In this document: piece by piece, positions 24,900 through 38,075 of the stretch
How positions within the stretch are numbered: the first letter of the stretch is position 1
Layout of the letters: each line of letters starts with the position of its first letter
Origin: Inia geoffrensis
Taxonomy: Eukaryota; Chordata; Mammalia; Artiodactyla; Iniidae
Direction of reading: 5' to 3'
NCBI GenBank assembly: GCA_036417435.1
Contig: CM070900.1
Location: forward strand, 167,328,815-167,392,814
DNA length: 64,000 nucleotides
Program-made: the position numbers and the translations under genes
The notes under the pieces: model-generated
Told to the model about the DNA's origin: nothing
Databases searched by the model: none
The model's input: only the letters and a program-made list of their open reading frames with translations

Positions 24900-25560
24900 A
24901 AAATGCCTAAAACTTAATTCGTTCATTATACCTCCAATCCTAGTATAAAATTTGTACATCTCAATCTCAGTGTTGGCAGCACTATTCATCAAGTTGCCCA
25001 AATCAAAAAACCAGCCTACTTCTCTTTCAGCATCAAATCAAGCACAGTATCTCATTACACTCTGACTTAAGTATCTATTGATTTTTTTTCCCACTCTTCC
25101 CAACTTTTACCCCCATTACTTTGTTCTAAGCCATTGTGAACTTTTGGCTGGAAAGACATTTTAAACCCCTATTTATGGTTATGTCACTATCCCACTTAGT
25201 CATTTAATTATTTCCCATTTTTCTTAGCATTTTTGCATCTATAATCTTCAATACAGCATAAAAGACCCTCTCAGATATCATTTTCTTTTTTTTAATGGTT
25301 TTATTAAAAATTGTGCCAATTGATGGAGTCAGATATCCTCTTCTTTGTATTCATCTGTATATTGTGCCTTTTTTCCTCATTTGTTATCTTCTAACTATAT
25401 TATATTTTCATTTAGTTACTCAGAGATGCTATGATCTATCCCACCTCAGGACCATTTTTCTTCTCTTCATCACCCCAGAAAATATAATATATGCTGAAGA
25501 TTTTCCCTTTCTTACATGGACTAGACTTTTCTCTTGCTCAGTTTAAACTTTTCTTGGACT
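24900..25560 (+). mobile_element. Probable L2 LINE fragment
   Basis: Segments such as gcccaaatcaaaaaaccagc, ccatttttcttagcattttt and the cagcataaaagaccctctca region follow the order of the L2 ORF2 3' portion on the plus strand. Highly diverged, frame lost. Confidence 0.45.
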
Positions 25561-27984
25561 TTTATTTTCAATGATCTTTTCTACAACTTGTGAATCTTCT
25601 TACCATGTCAGGTGTTTCCTCATATATAGAGTGATAAGATGTAAAAACCTGGTTTTAACTTAGAAAGAAAGGAAAGAAAAAGGCCTTTCAGACTGCTTTG
25701 GAGTTTGCCTTAGGCCTTTCCCAAGAATGAATAAGAATGTTGTGTAGCCAGCATGGTTTGCCAGGGGACTCATTATTTTTAGTACAGTGATTCAAAATAA
25801 TTCAGAGCAATTTTAATATGGTGCATACTTTTAGCAGCCATCCCTTGGAAACCTCCAGAAAAAGTAGTAACATACTGAAGTCAGCTAATACTGTCTTCTT
25901 GCCATTTCTTTCTCTTTCCATCTTTCTGTACATTCCCATTCACAGCATCCTTTGTGCAATATTACTTTTAAAAGACTTACTTCTTAGTAGGTTAGGTAAT
26001 TATGATTTAAGGTTCTTTTGATTTGTGTGACTCTAGTGGTTACTCTCACTTCAATTTCCTATGTACAATGGTTTTTCTTTTTTTTTTTTTCACTTTTTCA
26101 AATCATTCTGTTACATATGCTGAGATTTATTTTTTCTTGTCTTCTCAAACTTTTATTTATCAGTTCAGTGTTTGGCTTACCTCCTTCAGCTTAAAAATCT
26201 CAGTTCCATTCTTTGAAAGGAAAAATAAAGGGGAATACTAGAAAATGGAAATTTAAAAATAAATGTGATTTTGGCAACTATGTAAATATTATAACTAAAA
26301 TGACATTTAAGATTACGAATACTTCTCCGAACTTGGTGATTTTCTCAGAGAAACTTATGTCTACATTTCAAGCCCACTGACATCAGACTGTGATACTTTG
26401 ATGTTTTACTAGACCATTGACCTCCTTATAAAGATCCTAAAAAGTATGCAAATGAGCAACTCTCCAGGTCTTAGTACTTGGTTCTTTGGGAGGAGTGGGA
26501 AGCCGAGATGAAGATGGGACTAGAGATGGGTAATGTGAAAACCAGCAGAGAAATTTAAAATATCATTTATTAGGAAACTGAAGATTAAGTAACATTCTAA
26601 AATGTCCTTTATAGATAATAATCAAAAAAGATAAAAGCATGTTGATATTAAACATTGGGGTGATCAGAAAGCTCCTGAGTCTTACTGAGTTTTGACCTTT
26701 CCAACATGAATATCAGCCTCTGCTAGTGCATAATACATGTGTTACATGTAGAAGGCCAGACACAAAGCCAACATTAGGTGTCAAAATTTAATTACTCAAA
26801 TTTCTCCTAATATTAATTTTTACCTCTATCTAGCACTCCCCATTGTGCTGGCTTAGCTTATATGTTTGCATAAGATAAGAACTTGTCCAAATCACTCTCC
26901 TTCAGAATACAGTATAATTTAACTGAAGGAAATGAAAATCCATCATTAAGTATCACATAGACATTATTTCACTACCAGTATTATAAAAGCAAATATGAAC
27001 TACACTTCTACTATGACTATGTAATCCCTCTACCAATATGGTGATTCTCTTAGTTGCTATATCCATTGCTTTGCAAACAATGAATGTATAAATTTTCCTA
27101 ATATGTCAATTTTCCAAATTAGGTACAAATATTAACAAATTGGGTACAAATATTGAGGAGCTAACATTTTTTTCACTTTATGAATATTATATCCATAACT
27201 CAACATAATGACTTTTAAAAACATAAATGAGTTTAATTTAATAAATTATTTCTAAACCCAGTAGAAGAAAATGTCTACCAAATAGAGAAATGTAAAATTA
27301 TATAAAATATTTTTCAAGAATTGTCATATTTTTATTCATTGCTATAAGTATAAAATTATTTTCAATATAATTAATCTCTATTTAAAAAAATTCAACCTGC
27401 TTACATAGCTTGCATTCATGTGTAAGCAAGGTTAAATTTAGCAGCAATCCTGGTTAATCACAAGTAATTATATTGTGCATCTGCCCCCATACTTGTAAAC
27501 TTCTAAAATGACATATTCAAAATCTTCTTTCTTGTTATTGAAAGAAAATATATTTGAAATTGTATTTTCAGATTGTTTTAAAGAGTTTGTAATAGAAAAG
27601 TCTTTTTTTTCACAAATGATTACAAGATAATTTTTTGAAACATATTCTGGACTTATTCCACTTTTCTAACTTCTTAAAGATTTCATATGTTTGATCTTTA
27701 CTCTCATGATGATATTTATCTGTGCCTCCCCTTTGGCTTGTCACAGATTCTTTTTGCAATCTGTATCTGTATCACCGAGCAAGAATTTATTGATCATTTT
27801 TTTATATACAACTTAATACTTACTTTTCTATGGAGTATGAAATGTCAAAGGGAATATGACTTCTCCTCTTCTTTCTGGAAGTAAACGAACAAATCTTAGC
27901 ATGTTAATTGATAACACTTTCCACATCTTTTTCTCTTGAGTGACCCACAAAGTTAGCAGCTTTCCATTCCCACTGTAACAGTCC
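25561..27984. other. AT-rich, no gene recognised
   Basis: Several short plus-strand reading frames (for example 25,818-26,021 and 26,023-26,241) lack any family resemblance and consist of AT-rich codons. Considered chance. Confidence 0.4.
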
Positions 27985-28178
27985 ATCTCAGCAGTGGCAC
28001 TGTTGCTGTGGGTGCTGTCCTGTGCACTGTAGTACCTTTAGCAGGATCCTTGGCCTCTGTTCAATAGATGCCAAGAGCACACTTTCTCCTGCACAGTTGT
28101 GACAACACAAAATGTCTCCCAGCTTTGCCAAATGTCCTTTGAGAAGAAAAATCAACCCCATTTGAGAACCACTCTTCT
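27985..28178 (-). mobile_element. MER5A hAT-Charlie element
   Basis: The plus strand shows the antisense of MER5A: ggtgctgtcctgtgcactgt, then tttagcaggatccttggcct, ttgccaaatgtcctttgaga, and terminal tttgagaaccactctt. Non-autonomous DNA transposon. Note that the chance reading frame of 71 codons on the minus strand is within it. Confidence 0.85.
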
Positions 28179-29799
28179 GTAACATATCCTGTCCAATGTC
28201 CAAAATCCTCTTAATTCACTAAGCTCCTAGCTACTTCTAGTGAGCCACACACTTTTTCCCATGGTAAGTTGCATGCTTACCATGAGTAAGCTAGTTTTGT
28301 TCCCAAACCTGTTCAAGTCAGTGCTGTTTCCAATTGTATGATTTAATTAAATAATAAGTTAACATCTAAAATTACTAAGAAAATTGAGTTCTTTGGACCT
28401 AATAAAAGTAAGTCAACATAATTACTGTCAAAATAGTATTAGACAAATATAAGATGTGATTGAGGGAAACTCTTGAAGGATTAGGAGACCAAATTATTTT
28501 TTAATTGTATCAAAATTTTCTCCCCACTTTGAAAAATGAAACTGGTTGCTAAAAAGTCATCTGACTGTACAATAGACCTCCACTGAGTATGGGCCCCAAT
28601 GCTCAAAATAAAGTCTGGCCAACATTAAGATAATGGAATATTTGTGTACATTTATAAAAGAAATTAAATGTGCATCTTTTTATTAGGAATTATACACTTA
28701 AACCAACTTTTAATTTTAACCATCTAACTATTCTTCTTTAAAAAAAAAAACATTTAAACAGAATGTTTTATTGACTTTAGGTCAGCTGGGACTATACTTC
28801 TTGATAAAAACTATAATTCAAAGAAAATTCTGGAGATCACTCAACTGAAAAAAGAATAAAATGAAATGGGTGAATGAGAGAGGAGAATTACATTTTATTA
28901 GGAAATTTAAGAAATGATCAGAACCTTTAAGTATTTAAGTATTTACTCCAGAGGAGGCAAAGCCATAGTTTTGTTTTTTCCTTTTGTACCTTCTTCCAAA
29001 TTTACAAATTTAATCTATCTTTGAAAATCTAAATTATAGTGCATATAAAATATCTACCTCTCTGCCTTCATCACTCCATTCCATGCATATGTATCCCTAC
29101 AGAACATTATAATATAGCTACATGCATAAGTATACAAGCTTTCTCAATATCACTTTTTCTCCTTTTTCATATATCAGTGTATGTTGTAGTATATTTCTTT
29201 GTGTGTATGCATATTTGTTTGTCATTTATATTATAAAATACATTGTATATATGTTTATGTTGTATTATACATATTATAAAAAGGAACAGAATTTATATAT
29301 TTCCTTACTATATATATTAGCAATTATAATATTATATATTACTTATACATCATTATAAATATATACTATACAGTATACGAATTATATATGATATATAAAT
29401 AATAATTATTATATTATATATTATGTGGATGTTATATATGTAACTTCCTTTCTCCTATTGAGAAATTTCTAAAATTACAATGCTTACCTTTTCAAATAAT
29501 GCTGAAGTATTTATCTTTGTGCATAGGTAGATTACTTCTGTCAGAGAGATTCCTAGAACTGGAACTACCACAAGAGTTTTAGGCTGCCTGTCTGACTCTT
29601 TATAGTCCCAGTCTCGTCAAATCCATGATCTTGCTTCTCCTTGAATGCTTGGCTTCCAGCTAGAATATAACACAGGGGTAGAAATGCAGTACTTGCCCAG
29701 GAAGTGAGGGAGCCATGAAATAGAACAACAGCATTAGGGGAGCCTCCATACTCTCCTGTTCCTCTTTTTTTTTGTCAATCTGTCACTCTCCACTTTAAA
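28179..29799. other. AT-rich, including a nearly pure A/T block
   Basis: No gene. 29,200-29,440 is almost only A and T. At 29,480-29,575 the order aataatgctgaagtatttat, tttgtgcata, gattcctagaactggaacta resembles antisense L1M 3'-terminal ORF2 but is too short to be sure. Confidence 0.4.
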
Positions 29800-30500
29800 A
29801 AGTGACAGAACATACAGATATTAAAAACATGCCCTCCTCCCCAAGCAAGTCTGGTCTGTCATCTGCAAAGGTCACATTCAATTCCTGTCTGCATGTTCAA
29901 TTCCCTCTGAGGTCTTGTGTTTCACCAATCTGACAAACAAATTAAAAGCCACACTCAGATTAAACAGTTCCCAGTGCTGCAATCCCACTCAGTGGCCTTA
30001 CTGTCTGGGAAGCACATTGCCTTTGACTGATTCCTCCGACGCCTTCCAGGAATCTTTTGATATTTCTGCCTTCAGGGAACAACCACCACTTGTAATGAAG
30101 CAGCCTTGCTTCACCCTGCCCTGCTCATGCGTGCCTTTTAATTAGCTGAGGGTCACACACGCTGTTAGATAACACAGTGCATTTCTCGCATTATGAGATG
30201 TAAAATCCCTAATTGTCAAATAAGTGAACTAATGATCTTTGAACTAAACAGGCTGGCATTTTTGTTTTGAGCATGATATACCAGTAACCAGCTAGGGTTA
30301 TTTAAAAGCCTTCATCTGTCTTCTCAGCAGCTTCAATTTAACAATATTAATGCTATGTGGTTCTTATTTTAGTTTCATTCTTATCAAACCAAGAGCAAAG
30401 GTTAATTCCTTTTCTGGCCTTTGTACTTTGGCAAGTGAACACACTGGATATTAAATGAATAAAAATGACTAATCATTGCCTTTCTTTCTATATTCAGAGA
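29800..30500. other. Non-repetitive block, candidate conserved element
   Basis: This block is more complex in sequence than its surroundings, with no repeat I recognise. It contains homeodomain-type TAATTA/AATTA cores (for example ttttaattagctga near 30,140) and ccctaattgtcaaata. No significant reading frame. It could be a noncoding regulatory element, but conservation cannot be judged from one sequence. Confidence 0.25.
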
Positions 30501-31045
30501 GAGTTATCATGAGAACAAATATTATAACCTTTCATTTCTTTTCTTTTAATAGAACCATAATAACTAAGTAAAATGAAAGAATACAGTAATGCAGTGTTTT
30601 TTCTTCATGCTAATTATGTTGTCATCCTTTGTCTGAGTATATAATTGGTTCTAGCATCAACCTATATTGTAGTGTGTAAGTGTCCTGTGTTGGAGTTTTG
30701 TTTACAGTGGCCCTGAAGAAGGACACAGCTTTGGTAACTGGATTCATTAGTCAAACAACTTAATATAAAAATTTAGCAGTGGAGAACTCCTCGGCCATGG
30801 GTAGCTACTAAAAAGCAAGTAGTAATGAGTCAAAAGTTAAGGGTTGGGAGGAAGGCCTAGAACGCTAAACAAATTTAGAGGTAGTAACCTCATATTTTTA
30901 AACTGATGAACTAGTCCAGTAATTTGCAAATTTGAGAACACTTGTTACCGATAACACATCTATGTACCTAACTTTGTGAAAAATTTCAACAAACATCCAG
31001 TGTGGTTAGTTCTGGTGATTAATTTCTTGACAAAATATTAATCAG

Positions 31046-32100
31046 TTGATTTAAGAAAGATTGGAAAATTTTATTCAAGCCAAATTTGAAGATTATAACC
31101 CAGGAAGAGCATCTCAGAAAGCTCTGAGAACTGTTCCGCACATTAGAAGTCAATACACAGTTTATATAAGTTTTTTGAGACAGAGGGCTGTACATTAATG
31201 TATTATTGACAATTTACATAATCCAGATTTAAGTGCCATTCAGATTTAAGTGCCATTGTTGTGCGTCACGTGACCCTTTACAAGATCAAGAAGGAATGTT
31301 ATCTTTTAAGGAGTTGTCTTGTAGGTGCTGGGAGAATGTTGCTGTTTATGATTGAACAGGTATTCCTGCTGATGGGGGAGGTTTGGTTGATGCATAATGC
31401 AGATGTGCAATGTACAGTGGGAAGAGAGGGGTGGCCAAAGGGCAGAGAAAAATTTTTATGTTTAAATTTTTCTTGTCTTGCCATAAATATGAATTTTATT
31501 TCACAGTTGGTACCCCAAACACAAATATAGATATTATAGTTTCTTAGTAGTATTTCAACCAACATTGTCATCTCTATGATTACAACAGAATGTGTGTGTG
31601 TGTGTGTGTGTAATTACAAAAGTGAAAAATGCTAGCAGGTGTAACTCTCTTGAATAATGACCAAGATGGCCTTACAGTTTCCCTCAGCTTGACTAGACTT
31701 TGGACAGGCTTCATCTTATTCTGTGTCCCTACCCTCCCTTTCCTGAGAGCATTAACTTTAGAAAACTTGTCTATGTATATTCTTTCTTTGTTCTTTCAAG
31801 ATGTAAATCTCCTGCAACCCAGAAAGGTCTTTCTACTGTGCCTCTGAAATGCAATCAACAAGAAAGATTACAGTCCCTCCTCCTCCCAGTCCCTAGAGAG
31901 GGTAGGATCCTAACTTTGATAAGCTACAATTTACAAACGGGATGACCTAATCACACTCACCATGCCCCAACCAAGTCCTCCAGTACTTTTCCATTAGCTC
32001 ACAAATGTTTAAAACTAATGTTGACCCCTATTGCAATAGTCTCGATAAAGTTTTCTTTGCTGTTTTTAACAAATGGCTAGTGCAATGTTTATTTACATTA
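31046..32100. mobile_element. Probable old LTR/ERV-derived block
   Basis: The left part (ttttattcaagccaaatttg, then gagcatctcagaaagctctg) looks like the R/U5 side of an antisense LTR with AATAAA on the minus strand. The right part (tcgataaagttttctttgct near 32,041, preceded by ccctccctttcctgagagca) looks like a plus-strand class I LTR end. Family and boundaries not resolved. A (TG)n tract lies at about 31,591-31,611. Confidence 0.4.
31224..31257. repeat. 17-bp perfect tandem duplication
   Basis: cagatttaagtgccatt is present twice without spacer, at 31,224-31,240 and 31,241-31,257. Confidence 0.97.
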
Positions 32101-33379
32101 AGTACTAGGCTCTGACACTGGGTCTGTGGATCCCCTTATCATAATTAAGGGCCTAATGCTTAATTACTGTTTTTAACAATGAGTGCCTCTTATATTTGAT
32201 GATTAATTTTAAAACATGTAAGTTCTTCTATTGGGCAGGACCTAAAAATCGAAATCCATAGTCCTGCTTACCAGGAGGAATATTTCTGCTGCGTTAGGTG
32301 TCATTCAGTCCTGAGAAAGGTGACTCTAATCAGTTCATTCCCTTTTGGAAATTAGAATAAGCATATTCTAGATTAGATTGTAGTTTCCTTTTACTTTAAG
32401 ACATTTTAAATATAAATTATAAAATAGACTACATAGAGAATCTGAACTCAGAGTTTCATTATTAGTTACTTTTCTATAAGCCCAATACAGTTGAAAATAT
32501 ACACAGTATATTTATGAGAGTTCTAGAAGATGGATATTATTATTTAACACATTCAATCAATTCATCTTTAATTAATAAATTCAAATTTATTTTAAATAAG
32601 TATATTCAAATTTTTATATATTATTCATAGTGTAAGTGACCAGAAATAATAAATACTGTATTTTCTTTATGTCTCTCAAATATGACTCCAAAGATTCTGA
32701 AAAAATTCTAAAACACACATTTAAGTATTGCTCCATCCACATGAATGTGTGAGGTTAAAATTCAATAAGGTCTAATGACAACAATTATGATTAAATAATT
32801 CTGTGTATAATATGATAAGTAAGACTTCTTTCAATAAGCATCGCATAGTCTGGCTACCTAGTATCTTGTCTTATTAGAGTCACTGAATAACACTTCATGG
32901 AGGGTACATTTTATGCTCTGAAACTAATAACAAAAGATAAGGAGATGCACAGAAGCAATCTAGGATCCTTTGTTTTAAAAAAAATCCCTTTTTAAATAAT
33001 TTAATCAATTATAAATTACTCAATATTTAAACATGTGTAATTTATTCTAATAAATAGTTCTACTGGAAAAGAGGGCTTAGGACTACTAAATTTTGAATTA
33101 AATAATCAATATTGTTACTCATTCCCAGGTGTCTCTTCTTAGAAGGGAAAGAGGAATGGCAGAAAAATCATAAACACATGCTGGAACGCCCCCATCCCAC
33201 CTCCACTGGAAATTTTATCTTTGTTCATAGTTTAGTTCAGAAGCAGACCTTGAGGTATGGATCTGCATGTAATTCAATTATTTTGCTGGTGAAGGAAATC
33301 TGACCCTAGGAGTAGGGAAAAGAGACATCAAGAGAATGTAGTTTGTAAAGGTTATGTTCTGTTGTCACAACTACAATAT
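32101..33379. other. No gene recognised
   Basis: AT-rich, no supported reading frame or named repeat. Confidence 0.4.
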
Positions 33380-33391
33380 TGTGTGACTTTA

Positions 33392-33731
33392 CCTTTTTTT
33401 GTTTTTAACATCTTTATTGGAGTATAATTGCTTTACAATGGTGTGTTAGCTTCTGCTTTATAACAAAGTGAATCAGCTATACATATACATATATCCCCAT
33501 ATCTCCTCCCTCTTGCGTCTCCCTCCCTCCCACCCTCGCTATCCCACCCCTTTAGGTGGCCACAGAGCACAAAGCTGATCTCCCTGTGCTATGCTGCTGC
33601 TTCCCACTAGCTATCGCTTTTACATTTGGTAGTGTATATATGTACATGCCACTCTCTCACTTTGTCCCAGTTTACCCTTCCCCCTTCCCGTGTCCTCAAG
33701 TCCATTATCTAGTAGGTCTGCGTCTTTATTC
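33392..33731 (-). mobile_element. 5'-truncated L1, 3' UTR only, with TSD
   Basis: The plus strand begins with a T-rich tail, then aacatctttattggagtata, and runs through the L1 3' UTR to aggtctgcgtctttattc, matching 44,513-44,835 of the full-length L1. A 12-bp TSD, tgtgtgacttta, lies at 33,380-33,391 and 33,732-33,743. No coding sequence is retained. Confidence 0.93.
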
Positions 33732-33743
33732 TGTGTGACTTTA

Positions 33744-34799
33744 TCTTAATCTCCTGGGGAAACTCGGAGAGCCACAGTAGAATATACTACTCAGTGAGTG
33801 ATTCCCTGAGGAGTGAGGGAGCTGGGGTATTTATAAGCCAACTCCCACCTATAATTGATTGGGTACCGGGTGAAGGGTGTTGTAAAATTACCTTCCTGGT
33901 GAAAAACTGGCAAGAGAAACTCCCAGGCAAAGAATGGAAGCTGGGTTCATCACAACATTGCTTCCTGCTCAAGCCAGAAATGTCCAAAATCTTCTTCCCA
34001 ACACTACCATTCCTGCAGCTACTGTTAGTAACTTGGACTTAACTTTAAAGTTCTTAACTTTAAATAGGTACATTGATTCAGCTTCCTAGATTTCAAAGAA
34101 TTTTCATTGGAGCACTCTAGAAAAAGTTAAATTAGTAATCTGAAAAAAAAAAAATTCTTGTACTGCTCACACTATTTTAATATTATTTTAATATTACATT
34201 AAAATAATGTAATATTATTTTAATATTACAATAAAATAAAATACATTATTTTAATATTACATATACTGTTGATAACTCCATACATTTCGACAATAATTTT
34301 TTTTTCAATCTTGGGAACTCCTTTTTAAAATGAAAGCGTTTTAAATATTTATTCTATTTTAGCACAAAGTATTCTGTCTGAATTTTGTGCCTTTTTATTT
34401 CTTTTGCATCAGTGTTTGATTACTTTGAAGTATCTGTGATATGTGAGCTTAAATAATGACTCTCCCTTCTATCTACCTATCATTTATCATTATATTAAAA
34501 GAAGCTCATCCAAGATGAAAAATTTGGGGAAAATTATAAAATAATGAATTAGGGAAGCCAAGGAAGGAAAGATTTTTAAGAAGTGAAAAGTCAGCACTGT
34601 CAAATGGCATAAAAAGTTCATGTAAGGTGAAGACTAATAAGTGTCTGTTGTATTTAAAGCCCCCCAGAGTCTCTAAGGCAAGGTTCTCCTGTTCTCTTTT
34701 TAAGACAGCTCTCCAAGGATCTGGTGTCCTATTCCTGAACTCCAGTACAGTGGTTATAATAATGTTATCTCTTAGCAGATCTCCCCCTTGCATAAACTC
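33744..34799. other. No gene recognised; AT-rich tandem motif
   Basis: The motif attattttaatattac occurs three times at about 32-bp spacing (34,182, 34,214 and 34,245), with self-complementary spacers. Otherwise unassigned. The antisense frames at 33,787-33,987 and 34,506-34,805 lack family resemblance. Confidence 0.4.
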
Positions 34800-35140
34800 A
34801 GCCATGAAGTTATTCAGTAGATACTTGTTGAAGACCTACAATATTTCTACACTGATTATTTGTTGAGTAACAAAATCAAAGATAACCGATTTCCCACTCT
34901 CTAAAAGATTGCATGCTAATTAGAGAAAGAAAAATGAATCAATCAAATTAAGAGCACATACAATTGTATAGTTAAACACTGTGAGGAGTGCTGTGAAAAA
35001 AACATTAAAGTTTGTTATAATAAATACAACAAAATCAATATACCATTCAAAAGTTGTTCAGGGCAGGCCTTTCAGTTAAAGTAGCTTTTAACTTGAGAGA
35101 TGAAAGATGAATAAGCATCGGGGGAGAAGAGGAGGGAAAT
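34800..35140 (-). mobile_element. L2 LINE 3' end
   Basis: Plus strand reads as antisense L2 3' end: agttattcagtagatacttg, gaagacctacaatatttcta, then a ctgtgaggagtgctgtgaaa block and gggcaggcctttcagttaaa. Diverged. Confidence 0.5.
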
Positions 35141-35149
35141 ATCAAGCAA

Positions 35150-35480
35150 AATAACATCCGAATAAAGATGGACAATAGGCAACTTGCAAAACTATATTTA
35201 TATATCACATTCCCTTTGACCCTGTAAATCTAGTTCTAGGGATCTAGCAATAACAAATAATTAAGTATATGAGTAAAGGTTCTGCTATAAGACAAGGCTA
35301 CAATATGCTATTTATTATGGTTTATAAATAGAAAAATATAGTGTAAACATCTAATATTAGAGGATAACTCAAGTAAGTTGCCTGGGATTCATATGAATAA
35401 AAATTTCAGGAACTAAAATTTATGTTGCAGACATATATCTATTACATATATGTTCACGTAGTAATTAAATGTTTCAAAGA
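35150..35480 (+). mobile_element. Possible old L1M fragment
   Basis: Stretches such as cattccctttgaccctgtaa and tctagttctagggatctagc look like the L1M ORF2 3' region (a ccatatgacccagcaattccactcctagg-like order). Low certainty. Confidence 0.4.
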
Positions 35481-36284
35481 TTTAAAAAATATATAGAATT
35501 TGGCTTTTTGATTGTATATACACTCATATTCGTCATTTTAGACAACATAAACATGTCTTGACATAGATGTAGTCATAGTCAAATACCAAGCCACATCTGG
35601 TTGGTGGACCTGTATAATTTATAGCTTTCTATTTTGGCTTGGTTGAATTTTCTACTTATTTTATAGTAATCATCTGGACGATTGTTACCAATAAAATAAA
35701 TTGAGGCCATATATTAAATGAGTTACCATATTTATGGAATATTTTTGAATGACAAATTCAAATATGTACAATTTTTTCTCTTATATTTCCCTTTGAAGAA
35801 CTGTTAAGAGTTCAATCTGGACTGGTTTATTCTTATAGTAACTTATTAGTGGTTACTTTTCCACTACTTTGTCAGTTTCATTTAGCTTTTTAGTTACTGT
35901 CTACTATGTAAATACATAGCTTTCTTGATAAAGAAATAGGGAAACATGTTTGTGATATGAGAATGTAAGTCAAAAGATTAAGGGGTATTTTCTATACTGT
36001 TTAGACAAACATTTGTGACATTGTTAAATAAGCCAGGCAGTAATTGAAATCAAAGATGATAAACGAACATTAAATTGGGCTTAGTTATTTAGTTATATAG
36101 AAAGTTGAACTAACATAATGAGACAAACCAGACAAACTTATTTCTGTATAAATTTGCAAAGAAACAAACAAAAATATGTACAATAAGCTCAAAAAGAAAA
36201 GAGTTAAAAAATCCTAAGAGTTCAAGATGAACATCCTTCTCATGCTAAGTGTCTTCCCCACTCCAACTCAACTAACAAGCTTCC
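35481..36284. other. No recognisable feature
   Basis: AT-rich, unassigned. Confidence 0.4.
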
Positions 36285-36540
36285 TTTAGATTAATTTTTA
36301 TAAATTACCCTTTTTATCACTTAACTCCTCTGCTCAAAGTCATCAGTCACTTTCTATTGCCAATAGGCTGAAATTCGACTACATATTCTAGAATTTATGA
36401 TGCCTAATCATCTGACTGCAACCTATGTTTCTAATTTTAATCATCAATACCAATCAACTAGTCAGAAATTGTTATAGCATGTGTCATTAAACCACCTTCC
36501 CTACTCCTACTGCTAAATCTCTCTGAACCTCACACTTCAA
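36285..36540 (+). mobile_element. L2 LINE fragment
   Basis: Order tcctctgctcaaagtcatca, gtcactttctattgccaata, ggctgaaattcgactacata matches the L2 segment around the 'ctgcttaaaacc-ttcagtggctcc' part of the ORF2 end. Plus strand, diverged. Confidence 0.6.
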
Positions 36541-37989
36541 GAATAAGGTTGATCTGGATTTCCAAATTCAAGAACTTTGAACTTGACCATAGTCTTGGTG
36601 GAAAGAGTTTTTAAAGCCATTAAATATTTGAAAGCTTTTATATGTGGTATATTTCCCTTTTTTTTTCTCCCACGGCCCTATGTAAGACTTCCCTTAAGGC
36701 AAGCAGGTTTCTTTGCCCAAATATCTACACTCAGGACAGGCCTTGTGTCTACACTGGTTGTACCTGAATCATGGAAATAAATATTTATGCACCCTTTGTA
36801 TTTCAAATACACTTTCTGTTCAGGTTGCAGAGGTGACATAGGTGGGTGAAATGAGAGAAAGTGACTCCTGTGGGTTTCTTTGTCTTTTGGCTGTGACTCA
36901 GCATTACTTTACCTAAAATGTCTCCTCCGAATTGGATCAAACTTCTACACCATCATTTTTAAATTAATTCTTAGCTAGTGATAAATATTCTGGGGGAATG
37001 AAGCCTTTCTTTTTTCATTTCATCTGTGTATAATACCTCAAAAACTCTATACAGAGTAAAAGTAGGTAAAGGGCTTCTCATATAATACTATGGACACTGG
37101 GTTTTAATCACATCACACCAAGGCATACTACTGGAAGCATCTAATTTTTTCTCTACCTAACCATTTATTTTCCAATGTCCAGAGTATATGAATATTCATC
37201 TGTAGCTCTAGATTAACACACTGTTATCAAGAGAAATTTAAAAACAAAATACTACAATGATGGGAACATATTTGATTTGAATGAGATATCTGCAATTATG
37301 ACATCATATAATTTTCTTGGATTTCCACATTCTCCACATAGTCTTGCTTACTTATTGATAATTATACTTTCGATGTTTCCTTTCATGAGTTACAAGTGTA
37401 TCAAATCAATAAATAATTTATATAATATATTTTCAATTTAGGTTCTATTTTAATAGTTTGAATAAAAACAGAACAGGGTCTTCTTTACTAATCATTAAGC
37501 TGAGACATTTTTTTCCCTCTGGCCTATGTTATGGCTTTAGAAAAAGACATGTTATAACGTGTGTATATAAGCAAATCAATCTTCCCTCAGAATTCATCTA
37601 AAAATCAGAGATGGATTTTTACAAAAGGAATAACCCTGAAATGTACGAGTGTATATTAAATATAGTTTTCAATGGTATATTATGCATTTATAGCAGTTTT
37701 AGCATTCCAACATGTGTAGAGTTATCTATGGTTTCCTGAATTAATTCATCCATTCAGAACACATATATTGAGCATGTAGGCCTGTGTTCTTTTCATCTCT
37801 CCCCTGATTAGCATTTCCCAGATATGTGAAAGCCTAACTTCACAATATCAAAAATTATTTTTGCTCTTTTTCCTTTATTTGAATATTTAAACTGCCTTGT
37901 ATAACTGGGTTGCTGAATCACATTTCATAAGTATCATCAATAATTTTCACTATCAAAATCATATTTTTCTATCTTAATTTTTTTTTAAG
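36541..37989. other. No gene recognised
   Basis: AT-rich. A short L2-like antisense 3' end may lie at 37,742-37,800 (ccattcagaacacatatatt, gagcatgtaggcctg). Confidence 0.35.
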
Positions 37990-38075
37990 AAGACGGCATC
38001 ATTCAGCCCAAATTATTGTCAAAGAAAATGGAAAGCAGTCCTGGCAGTATCAGATAAGAAGTAGGCTCTGTATTG
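37990..38075 (+). other. Exon-like segment (splice-site signature)
   Basis: An 86-bp segment is preceded by a T-rich tract ending AAG (37,970-37,989) and followed by a strong donor, G|GTGAGTAA, at 38,076. Reading from its second base it is open throughout; the other two frames contain stops. I do not recognise the peptide. It could be a coding exon, an lncRNA exon or chance; no neighbouring exon is apparent. Confidence 0.15.
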
